Source of the DNA: Bacillota bacterium | GTDB taxonomy: Bacteria; Bacillota; Clostridia; Lutisporales; Lutisporaceae | Reading direction: 5' to 3' | Assembly: GCA_023405875.1 (NCBI GenBank) | Contig: JAEXXN010000226.1 | Location: 1-5,737, forward strand | DNA: 5,737 bases | Shown here: positions 1 to 4,779 of the stretch, one piece after another | How positions within the stretch are numbered: position 1 is the stretch's first letter | Layout of the letters: each line of letters opens with the position of its first letter | Notes under the pieces: generated by a model | What the model was told of the DNA's origin: nothing | Databases searched by the model: none | The model's input: only the letters and a program-made list of their open reading frames with translations | Program-made: the position numbers and the translations under genes

Positions 1-1
1 C

Positions 2-439
2 TTTATAGTAATAAGAAATATAATGTCACTGGGTGCTTCGACTTTAGAAGCAGTATATTTTCCGTCCTATACTGCCATAAGCAGGGTTAATATAGGAAAC
101 TTTCTGCAAAGGCTTGAAATTTCGGTAGCAATAGAATTTATACTTTGCTGCTATATAAAGATAAGCATATGCCTGCTTGCTGCGACCAAAGGAGTTTCAA
201 AGCTCTTCGGCCATAAGGATTACAGATTCCTGGTAACACCCATGGGGCTTTTAATGGCTAACTTTGCATATCTGGTATATGACAGCATTATGGAAATGTT
301 TGAGTGGGCCCAGGAGATATGGCCTTACTATGCCTTTCCGTTCCAGGTAATATTTCCGTTGATCATATTGATCGCAATTGAAATAAAGGCATGGCTTCAT
401 AAAAATAAGGAAAAAACGGAAGAAGAAGCCCGGGTGTAG
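2..439 (+). CDS. Spore germination permease, GerAB/GerKB family (C-terminal part)
   Basis: This is the last 145 residues of a membrane protein whose start lies left of the window; the frame is open to the edge. It matches the C-terminal part of the GerAB/GerKB endospore germination permeases (amino-acid permease superfamily), the inner-membrane B subunit of germinant receptors that senses small nutrients with the A and C subunits. Recognisable family stretches are PSYTAISRVNIGNFLQRLEI (visible residues 21-40), the KGVSKLF-x-x-KDYRFLVTPMGLLM region, and WPYYAFPFQVIFPLII near the end. About three membrane helices are visible (roughly 37-62, 73-93 and 107-127), followed by a charged, Lys/Glu-rich cytoplasmic tail. 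No gerC-like gene follows on this strand, so this is probably the last gene of its operon or the C subunit lies upstream. No terminator is evident before the convergent gene 12 nt away. The family call is firm; GerAB versus GerKB subtype cannot be decided. Confidence 0.9.
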   Translation, partial: FIVIRNIMSLGASTLEAVYFPSYTAISRVNIGNFLQRLEISVAIEFILCCYIKISICLLAATKGVSKLFGHKDYRFLVTPMGLLMANFAYLVYDSIMEMFEWAQEIWPYYAFPFQVIFPLIILIAIEIKAWLHKNKEKTEEEARV

Positions 440-451
440 TAATACCAAGGC

Positions 452-766
452 TTAGTCTTTAAATAATCCTCCAAACATTTTGCTGCTTACATTAGGAAAG
501 AAAAGAAAGATTATAAGGAGCAAAACCCACCAGTTGTCATTCAATACCAATCCTCTTACAGTATTACTGACACCTCCCAACAGCTCTCCAACCGGAAGCG
601 CCGGGGCTTTAAAAGCTGCAGGAGCTGCGGGCTTGAACGAGTTTAATGCCGACAGGATACCCTGCAGCGATGGAAGCGCAGGCACAGGAGCCGGAATCGG
701 AGCCGGAACAGCTGCCGGCGGAGCAGGGGGCAGTGGGTTATATCTGGATGAATGTCTGCGGCTCAT
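452..766 (-). CDS. Small Pro/Ala-rich protein with C-terminal membrane segment, probably sporulation-associated
   Basis: This encodes 104 residues of no family I can name. The start is well supported: AAGGGAG at 775-781 lies 8 nt upstream of the ATG at 764-766. Residues 1-9 are basic (MSRRHSSRY). Residues 10-35 are a Pro/Ala tract with a PAPIPAPVPALP repeat. Residues 36-76 are Ala/Pro/Leu-rich and moderately hydrophobic. Residues 77-94 (LNDNWWVLLLIIFLFFPN) form one membrane helix introduced by Trp-Trp, and a short Gly/Lys tail follows. There is no signal peptide, so a C-terminally anchored membrane or spore-layer protein is likely. The Asn-Trp-Trp plus aliphatic/Phe run recalls the small hydrophobic sporulation proteins of Firmicutes (YjcZ-like), but that is only a resemblance. 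The germination permease and SASP next door, and a sigma-K-like promoter upstream, suggest expression late in sporulation. The gene is real with fair certainty; the function is unknown. Confidence 0.72.
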   Translation of the reverse strand: MSRRHSSRYNPLPPAPPAAVPAPIPAPVPALPSLQGILSALNSFKPAAPAAFKAPALPVGELLGGVSNTVRGLVLNDNWWVLLLIIFLFFPNVSSKMFGGLFKD

Positions 767-815
767 ATTAAGGACTCCCTTCAGAGTTATAGGCTTTTGA
801 ACAAACCTTTAATTC

Positions 816-842
816 CATAATATGATACTTTGTCTTTTTAGT
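816..842 (-). promoter_or_regulatory. Candidate sigma-K-type promoter for the Pro/Ala-rich small gene
   Basis: On the minus strand there is an AC dinucleotide (842-841), a 16-nt spacer, then CATATTATG (824-816). This fits the mother-cell sigma-K pattern (AC, about 16 nt, CATAnnnTA) except for the last base. Transcription would start near 808 and give a leader of about 40 nt ahead of the gene at 766. The motif is short and could arise by chance in AT-rich DNA, so this is an inference strengthened only by the sporulation context. Confidence 0.33.
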
Positions 843-856
843 TACTATTGATATAA

Positions 857-900
857 AAAAGGCTTCCATTAAAGCATATTAACAGCAAAGGAAGCTTTTT
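857..900. terminator. Hairpin with A/T flanks, possible terminator of unclear ownership
   Basis: Positions 857-867 pair with 890-900 (GCTTCC with GGAAGC, one G-U pair, then four A-T pairs), leaving a 22-nt loop. On the plus strand the stem ends in five T; on the minus strand it ends in six T followed by ATAT. It could stop transcription in either direction. The SASP gene already has a closer terminator, and no plus-strand gene ends nearby. It may therefore be a back-up terminator for SASP, insulating the gene at 452-766, or the end of an unannotated transcript. Confidence 0.45.
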
Positions 901-960
901 GAAACTATGGAGGTCAAGCGGAATGCTAAGGTAATTTACACTTACTTATTCGTTATAAAA

Positions 961-989
961 TATAAAAAGGAGAGTTGAAAACTCTCCTT
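961..989 (-). terminator. Intrinsic terminator of the SASP gene
   Basis: Positions 967-976 (AAGGAGAGTT) pair perfectly with 980-989 (AACTCTCCTT) around a 3-nt loop. Read on the minus strand, the stem starts 3 nt after the SASP stop codon and is followed by a T-rich tail (TTTTTATATTTTAT). This is a textbook factor-independent terminator for the small single-gene SASP transcript. Confidence 0.85.
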
Positions 990-992
990 ATA

Positions 993-1217
993 TTAGAATC
1001 TGGTCCTTGTTGTAGTTGTTGTTCCAGCCATGCTTCTTTCAGCTGTTTCAATCAATCTTTTAACCATCTGTCCGCCTATTCTTCCGGCATCCTTTGCGGT
1101 TATATCGCCATTGTAGCCTTCTTTCAGGTTAACACCAACCTCTGATGCTATTTCATATTTAAATCTATCAAGTGCGGCTGTTGCCTGAGGTACTACCTTC
1201 TGATTGCTTCTTGCCAT
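993..1217 (-). CDS. Alpha/beta-type small acid-soluble spore protein (SASP)
   Basis: A complete 74-residue protein of the alpha/beta SASP family, which coats DNA in the dormant spore core, protects it from UV, heat and chemicals, and is degraded at germination to supply amino acids. Family landmarks are KYEIASEVGV (20-29), with the expected germination-protease cleavage between Glu22 and Ile23; LKEGYNGDITAKDAG (31-45); and IGGQMVKRLIETAE (47-60), covering both conserved DNA-binding helices. Length is typical. The end is a Thr/Arg-rich tail (TTTTTRTRF), a lineage-variable part. The start is set by AGGGAGGTG at 1225-1233, 7 nt before the ATG. The gene stands alone with its own terminator. In this family expression is driven in the forespore by sigma-G; I found no convincing sigma-G boxes at a proper distance upstream. 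Confidence 0.97.
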   Translation of the reverse strand: MARSNQKVVPQATAALDRFKYEIASEVGVNLKEGYNGDITAKDAGRIGGQMVKRLIETAERSMAGTTTTTRTRF

Positions 1218-1277
1218 GTGTATTCACCTCCCTATTATGTTTGCAAGTACTATGTATTATAACAAGATTTCAATGAG

Positions 1278-1429
1278 GGTTTTTGCAGACTTGCAAAAAC
1301 CTACCCGAGCGTTTCAACGAGGTGGGATATACGCTCACCGCCTGTTGAACAACGAAATGGGTATCCGTCGCCTCCTATAAGAGGTGGGGACATCTTTAGC
1401 CTCGTTATAAGCTAATTGTTATCAGCTTA
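1278..1429. other. Cluster of hairpins in intergenic DNA: structured RNA or IS200/IS605-like remnant
   Basis: The gap between the divergent genes at 1217 and 1596 carries several consecutive stems. They are: a perfect 10-bp stem with GACT loop (1278-1287 with 1292-1301); a 12-bp stem with one bulge and one G-U pair (1313-1318 plus 1320-1325 with 1338-1349); a 6-bp stem CGCCTC/GAGGTG with loop CTATAA (1369-1386); and a 6-bp stem TAAGCT/AGCTTA (1408-1429). An alternative pairing GAGCGT/ACGCTC (1307-1312 with 1331-1336) competes with the second stem. No start codon or ribosome binding site fits a gene here. The segment is less A-rich than the surrounding intergenic DNA. Possible explanations are a structured non-coding RNA, the right end or guide-RNA-like part of a lost IS200/IS605 element, or a small non-autonomous element. 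The stems are seen directly; the identity is not settled. Confidence 0.4.
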
Positions 1430-1552
1430 ATATTATTTTGCTTTTGCAGCCGAAAATTAACCCAAGAAATTTTTGCCTAATCTGGTGTTTCGGTTCTTCA
1501 ATAATCTACCTCAAAATCCATCACAAGATAACTGGATAAATGCAAATAATAA

Positions 1553-1575
1553 TATTGCCATGATAAATGGCAATA
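1553..1575 (+). promoter_or_regulatory. Leader hairpin just upstream of the ribosome binding site
   Basis: TATTGCCA (1553-1560) and TGGCAATA (1568-1575) form a perfect 8-bp stem with a 7-nt loop. It ends 7 nt before the AAGGAG (1583-1588) of the secreted-protein gene. As RNA it could protect the 5' end or tune ribosome access; as DNA it could be an operator. There is no T-tract, so it is not a terminator. I see no clear sigma-A promoter in the preceding 150 nt. Confidence 0.4.
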
Positions 1576-1595
1576 AATTTGAAAGGAGATAACTG

Positions 1596-2279
1596 ATGAC
1601 AAGAATAAAAATTTCAAAGAGTACCATTTGTGCTGCAGTAGTAATATGCACAGCGATATTTTCGGGATTTACGGTATCTGCGGATAAGGATATGACTTCG
1701 GACGCTACCTTGTGCAGTTCTGCCGGAATAGCTGTACAGGATCATAAGCAGTATCTTGAGGAAGCAGTAATAAAGCTTATGGAGGAAGGAAAGCTATCCA
1801 GGGATAAAGTGGAAAAAATACTGGAATACAAGAAGCTGAGAGCAGGGGAAGCAAAGGACCTAAATAAAAATGACAAGAACCAGCGTAAAAAAGGAAGTCT
1901 GCTGCGAGACCTGACGCACGACGGGATAATAACTGAAGCTGAAGCTCAGGCTATAAAGGAAAAGCTGAAGGAAATGAAGGATGCAAGGCTTGAGGGAGGG
2001 CTTCAGGGCCTGGTAGACAAAGGTGTGCTTACCGGTAAGGATATAGATAATATAAGAGACTATATGGTAAAAGCAAGGGAAGAACGAGAGGCACAGATGG
2101 AAAAAATCCGGACAATGACCCCGGAAGAAAAGAAAGAGTACTTTGAGAACGCCAAAAAAGACAGGAAGGACATAATTGAGAAAATGGTTGAGGATAAGGT
2201 AATAACCAGACAGCAGGCAGAAGAGATAAAAAAGGCGATACCTGAGCTGAATAGGTCCAAAAATAAGAAAGCAGATTAG
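1596..2279 (+). CDS. Secreted charged helical protein with IT-x-x-x-A repeat modules (DUF2680-like)
   Basis: A 227-residue exported protein of unknown function. The start is set by AAGGAG at 1583-1588, 7 nt before the ATG. A signal peptide is clear: basic MTRIKISK, hydrophobic core about 11-27, and likely cleavage after VSA29. The mature part is very rich in Lys and Glu and predicted helical. It holds four copies of a short module, helix-(L/M)-x-x-x-G/D-x-(I/L)-(T/S)-x-x-x-(A/D/V)-x-x-I-helix: around 53-82 (KLMEEGKLSRDKVEKIL), 101-131 (DGIITEAEAQAI), 134-163 (DKGVLTGKDIDNI) and 191-217 (EDKVITRQQAEEI). MTPEEKKEYF (174-183) lies between the last two. The module resembles the Firmicutes DUF2680 (YckD-like) proteins and, more loosely, LTxxQ motifs of CpxP/Spy chaperones. 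The same module builds the protein starting at 4780, and the gene converges on the two-component operon between them, so a shared envelope role is inferred. One Cys (40) lies just after the signal peptide but not in a lipobox. Confidence 0.85.
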   Translation: MTRIKISKSTICAAVVICTAIFSGFTVSADKDMTSDATLCSSAGIAVQDHKQYLEEAVIKLMEEGKLSRDKVEKILEYKKLRAGEAKDLNKNDKNQRKKGSLLRDLTHDGIITEAEAQAIKEKLKEMKDARLEGGLQGLVDKGVLTGKDIDNIRDYMVKAREEREAQMEKIRTMTPEEKKEYFENAKKDRKDIIEKMVEDKVITRQQAEEIKKAIPELNRSKNKKAD

Positions 2280-2287
2280 TATAATGT

Positions 2288-2318
2288 AAAGCCCTTGTTT
2301 TTACAAGGGCTTTTTTTT
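2288..2318 (+). terminator. Strong intrinsic terminator between convergent genes
   Basis: An 11-bp perfect stem (2288-2298 with 2303-2313, core AGCCCTTGT/ACAAGGGCT) has a TTTT loop and runs into eight T (2311-2318). It starts 8 nt after the stop of the secreted-protein gene. The kinase gene ends on the other strand at 2327, so the same stem can serve that operon, but the minus-strand tail (TTTACATTAT) is weaker. Confidence 0.92.
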
Positions 2319-2326
2319 CACTAGTA

Positions 2327-3799
2327 CTAGGTCAAAGGCAGGTCTATCCGGAAAACTGCGCCGGACTCAGAATTATAAGCAGATATCCTCCCGTTATGCT
2401 TTTCAATGACATTCTTGCTGATTGCAAGACCAAGACCAAAGTTGCCGTCAATACCCTTATAGAATCTTTCAAATATATTCGGCAGCTCATCAGTCTGAAA
2501 GCCTGGTCCATCATCCGAAATGGTGATTCTTACAATCCTTTCTTCAACAAGCTCAGAGCTTATACTAACTATGCTTTTGGCATAACGAAGACAATTGCTG
2601 ATTATATTGTTGAAGGCTCTTGTTACCTTTTCTTCATCCACTGTGGTCAAGACCTCTTTTTCCGGCAGATTGAGTTTTAAAGCAATATTGTTATTGGCAG
2701 CAATCACATTCATACGTTCGGCACAGCTGCGCAGCAGTTCATTAATATCCAGCCTGTTAAGGCAGTAGCTTTCCTCTATTGCATCCAACCTGGACAGATA
2801 TAGCAGGTTTTCAACCAGTTGTGCCAGTCGTTTGGATTCGTCTATTATTATATCCGCAGAATCGGTGCTGTCGGTTACACCATATTTTATCCCTTCAGCG
2901 TAGCTCTGAATAGACATCAATGGAGTCCTGAACTCATGGGATGCGTTCTGAAGAAATGTCTTCTGAGCTTTGTCATAGGTTTCAAGCTTTTCAGACATTA
3001 TATTGAAATTGCTGACCAGCTCCTGCAGCTCATCATATACAGGTACCTGGATCTTAGTTCCGAACTTGATCTCCGCAATATCCCTGATATGCTTATTCAG
3101 AGAGGAGAAAGGCTCAGAGACCTTTTTCGATATTATTGATGAAAAAAACACTATGATCAAAGCAGAGATAACAAGTATAGCAAGGAGTATTATATTGATT
3201 GCGGTTTGAAGCTGGTTGATCTGCTCCAGACTTGAATAAATTACTATCCAGCCCAGGCCGAAGGTGTTTTTTTCTGAAACATGCTTTATCAAAGCAATAT
3301 ATTCTATTCCCGAAAGGCTGAAATTCAGATAGTTGGCTTTTTTCAGATCCGTTAATTCGCTGACCTCGGCGGTTATTTTGTTTAACAGCTCGTCGGAGGT
3401 ATTTGAATACTCCTTCGGTAAGGGGTTGATTACAGCTTTGCTGCTGTCAAGCAGGATATAGTTTGCATTCAATACCGACAGGGGCTCCCTCAGAGATCTG
3501 TCCAGCATAAAATAGTATCTGAAGGCGGAATTGTCAACCCTCTCCTCTTCTTTTATCTCCCTGGGTGCCGGAGGCGGAGGAGGTACCCTTTTGTCCTCCT
3601 TAAAAAAATCGAGACCTCTCTTCAAAGCCGTATCCTCAGTACGGAAAGCTATTCTGTCCAATTGTCCGATGATTTCCTTTTCAATATAGACACGGATGGT
3701 GACGTTAAAAATTACTGCAACCAATGCAATAAGCATAATTATTACAATAAGGTTATACTTGAATATTCTCCATTTGATTGTATTACTCTTCATATACAT
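2327..3799 (-). CDS. Membrane sensor histidine kinase (HAMP, HisKA, HATPase_c)
   Basis: A 490-residue sensor kinase that autophosphorylates on His and passes phosphate to the response regulator encoded just upstream. Order: short cytoplasmic N-terminus; membrane helix about 16-36; extracytoplasmic sensor region about 37-200; second helix about 201-222; HAMP about 223-275 (SEPFSSL, DELQELVSNFN); HisKA with the H-box FLQNASHEFRTPLMS, phospho-acceptor His288; and HATPase_c with N-box NNIISNCLRYA (about 397-407), G1 box DDGPGF (429-434), F-box IFERFYKG (442-449) and G2 box GNFGLGLAI (452-460). All catalytic boxes look intact. The sensor region matches no fold I recognise and contains a VPPPPPAP tract near residue 72. 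I chose the ATG at 3797-3799, 4 nt after the regulator stop, because TGGAG at 3809-3813 lies about 9 nt upstream; an ATG 15 nt further upstream has no ribosome binding site. Signal unknown. Confidence 0.95.
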   Translation of the reverse strand: MYMKSNTIKWRIFKYNLIVIIMLIALVAVIFNVTIRVYIEKEIIGQLDRIAFRTEDTALKRGLDFFKEDKRVPPPPPAPREIKEEERVDNSAFRYYFMLDRSLREPLSVLNANYILLDSSKAVINPLPKEYSNTSDELLNKITAEVSELTDLKKANYLNFSLSGIEYIALIKHVSEKNTFGLGWIVIYSSLEQINQLQTAINIILLAILVISALIIVFFSSIISKKVSEPFSSLNKHIRDIAEIKFGTKIQVPVYDELQELVSNFNIMSEKLETYDKAQKTFLQNASHEFRTPLMSIQSYAEGIKYGVTDSTDSADIIIDESKRLAQLVENLLYLSRLDAIEESYCLNRLDINELLRSCAERMNVIAANNNIALKLNLPEKEVLTTVDEEKVTRAFNNIISNCLRYAKSIVSISSELVEERIVRITISDDGPGFQTDELPNIFERFYKGIDGNFGLGLAISKNVIEKHNGRISAYNSESGAVFRIDLPLT

Positions 3800-3803
3800 A
3801 TAA

Positions 3804-4499
3804 TCATTCTCCATCCACCAAACGGAAGCCGAAGCCCCATACTGTTTCTATTTTCAACTGTGACCCGGAGTCTGAAAGCTTCTTTCTGATCCTTTTTACC
3901 ATGTCGTCGGTAGCTCTGGTCTCTACTTCGTTTTCAAAGCCCCAGACCTTGTCCAGAAGCTCGCTCCGGCTGACCGCCCTATCCTTATTAACCGCCAGAT
4001 AATATAACAGGGAAAACTCCATTCCGGTAAGTCCTATATCAAGGCCACCAATTTCCGCCCGCTTTGAATTATGATTTATTGTAATATCGGAAACCCTCAA
4101 TACTTCAACAATGCCTGCCTGAGCCTTATCCAGTTCAATCCTCCTGAATATGCTCCTGATGCGGGCGATCAGCTCCATCGGGCTGAAGGGCTTGGTCAGG
4201 TAGTCATCACAGCCAAGGGTCAGTCCTGCTATTTTATCCGGCTCGGTATCCTTGGCGGATACTATTATAATGGGAACACCGCTCGCCTGACGGACCTGTG
4301 AGCAAAGGGAGTAGCCATCGATCCCCGGCATCATAATATCTATAATAAGCATATCGGCAGGCTTGGCGTGAAAGGCGTCAAGTATTGACTGCCCATTGGC
4401 GAAGGTTTCAACGGCATAACCTTCCCTGACCAGGAAGGACTTGATAATATTCAGGATATTCACCTCGTCATCGGCAATATATATCAACTTTTTTTCCAT
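3804..4499 (-). CDS. OmpR/PhoB-family response regulator
   Basis: A 231-residue DNA-binding response regulator, first gene of a two-gene operon with the kinase. The receiver domain (about 4-118) has the acidic pair DDE at 10-12, phospho-acceptor Asp54 in LIIDIMMPG, Ser81 at the switch Thr/Ser position and Lys103 in LTKPF; all are intact. The C-terminal winged helix (about 132-228) shows the OmpR/PhoB landmarks LTGMEFSLLYYL, SRSELLDKVWG, RATDDMVKRIRKKL (recognition helix) and ETVWGFGFRL. The start at 4497-4499 is chosen because AGAGGTG (4507-4513) is 7 nt upstream; an in-frame ATG at 4503-4505 sits only 1 nt from that site. On phosphorylation by the kinase it should bind tandem direct repeats and control transcription. 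The divergent secreted repeat-protein gene and its own promoter are the obvious candidate targets. Confidence 0.95.
   Translation of the reverse strand: MEKKLIYIADDEVNILNIIKSFLVREGYAVETFANGQSILDAFHAKPADMLIIDIMMPGIDGYSLCSQVRQASGVPIIIVSAKDTEPDKIAGLTLGCDDYLTKPFSPMELIARIRSIFRRIELDKAQAGIVEVLRVSDITINHNSKRAEIGGLDIGLTGMEFSLLYYLAVNKDRAVSRSELLDKVWGFENEVETRATDDMVKRIRKKLSDSGSQLKIETVWGFGFRLVDGE
3809..3814 (-). promoter_or_regulatory. Kinase ribosome binding site inside the regulator gene
   Basis: ATGGAG on the minus strand lies within the last codons of the response regulator and about 9 nt before the ATG at 3797-3799. It favours that ATG over the one at 3812-3814, which overlaps the GGAG itself. Placement inside the upstream gene suggests translational coupling of regulator and kinase. 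Confidence 0.65.
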
Positions 4500-4506
4500 G
4501 TACATT

Positions 4507-4513
4507 CACCTCT
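4507..4513 (-). promoter_or_regulatory. Regulator ribosome binding site (decides the start)
   Basis: AGAGGTG on the minus strand is 7 nt before the ATG at 4497-4499. For the upstream in-frame ATG at 4503-4505 the gap would be 1 nt, too short. It therefore fixes the protein start at MEKKLIYIADDE. Confidence 0.75.
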
Positions 4514-4568
4514 ATATATTTCACAAAAACCGTTCTACATATATAATTCAGGTTCAGCGCAAATATTT

Positions 4569-4610
4569 CCATGCTTTCATTGAATTCGCGCCATGCATTG
4601 ATGTATCAAT
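4569..4610. promoter_or_regulatory. Repeat and palindrome cluster in the divergent regulator/repeat-protein intergenic region
   Basis: CCATGC occurs at 4569-4574 and again at 4591-4596, a 22-bp spacing (two helical turns). Each copy is followed by an ATTGA sequence. The second runs into the palindrome ATTGAT-GT-ATCAAT (4597-4610). Same-face direct repeats are what OmpR-family regulators bind, so this is a candidate operator about 60-110 bp upstream of the regulator gene. No good -35/-10 pair was found for the regulator. The repeats are observed; binding is inferred. Confidence 0.3.
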
Positions 4611-4693
4611 ATAAATTAATTTTATCATGAATATTACATAATTACATATATAAAAAGCTCTTGCTTTAATTTTGCCACAGTTCTGCGGAGATT

Positions 4694-4717
4694 TTAAGCT
4701 GCCTTAATGAGTAGAAT
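4694..4717 (+). promoter_or_regulatory. Candidate activator-dependent promoter of the secreted repeat protein
   Basis: A good -10 box, TAGAAT, lies at 4712-4717 with no recognisable -35 at the right distance. Two TTAA elements start at 4694 and 4704, 10 bp apart, in and just upstream of the spacer. A weak -35 with helically phased repeats is the usual look of a promoter that needs an OmpR/PhoB-type activator. The start of transcription would be near 4724, giving a leader of about 55 nt. The motif is short, so confidence is low. Confidence 0.3.
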
Positions 4718-4727
4718 AAAATCACAG

Positions 4728-4744
4728 CAGGTGTGTCACATCTG
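4728..4744 (+). promoter_or_regulatory. Imperfect 17-bp palindrome in the leader of the repeat-protein gene
   Basis: CAGGTGTG and CACATCTG are symmetrical about position 4736 with one mismatched pair. As RNA it can form a 6-bp stem with a TGTCA loop. It lies just after the presumed transcription start, a typical operator position, but it could also be chance. Confidence 0.25.
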
Positions 4745-4779
4745 AAATGAAGAATACATAAAAGAAGGAGTGTTACAGT

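Noticed and set aside
480..800. Open frame of 106 codons on the plus strand, Gly/Ala-rich
   Set aside because: It is antisense to the 452-766 gene, starts at TTG without a ribosome binding site, and its Gly/Ala richness is just the complement of Pro/Ala codons.
907..978. Tiny plus-strand frame starting MEVKRNAK, 23 codons
   Set aside because: No ribosome binding site precedes the ATG, it follows a terminator-like hairpin, and its end lies in the SASP terminator stem.
1234..1300. Sigma-G promoter for the SASP gene
   Set aside because: CATAGTA and CATAATA occur on the minus strand, but neither has a TGAATA-like -35 at 17-18 nt, and the second is too close to the ribosome binding site.
1263..1415. 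Stop-free plus-strand frame of 50 codons through the hairpin cluster
   Set aside because: It has no start codon or ribosome binding site and the sequence is dominated by base-paired arms; could be the overlap of a lost transposon gene but this cannot be supported.
3812..3814. Upstream ATG of the kinase, overlapping the regulator by 11 nt
   Set aside because: It overlaps the GGAG that best serves the ATG at 3797-3799 and has no ribosome binding site of its own at a usable distance.
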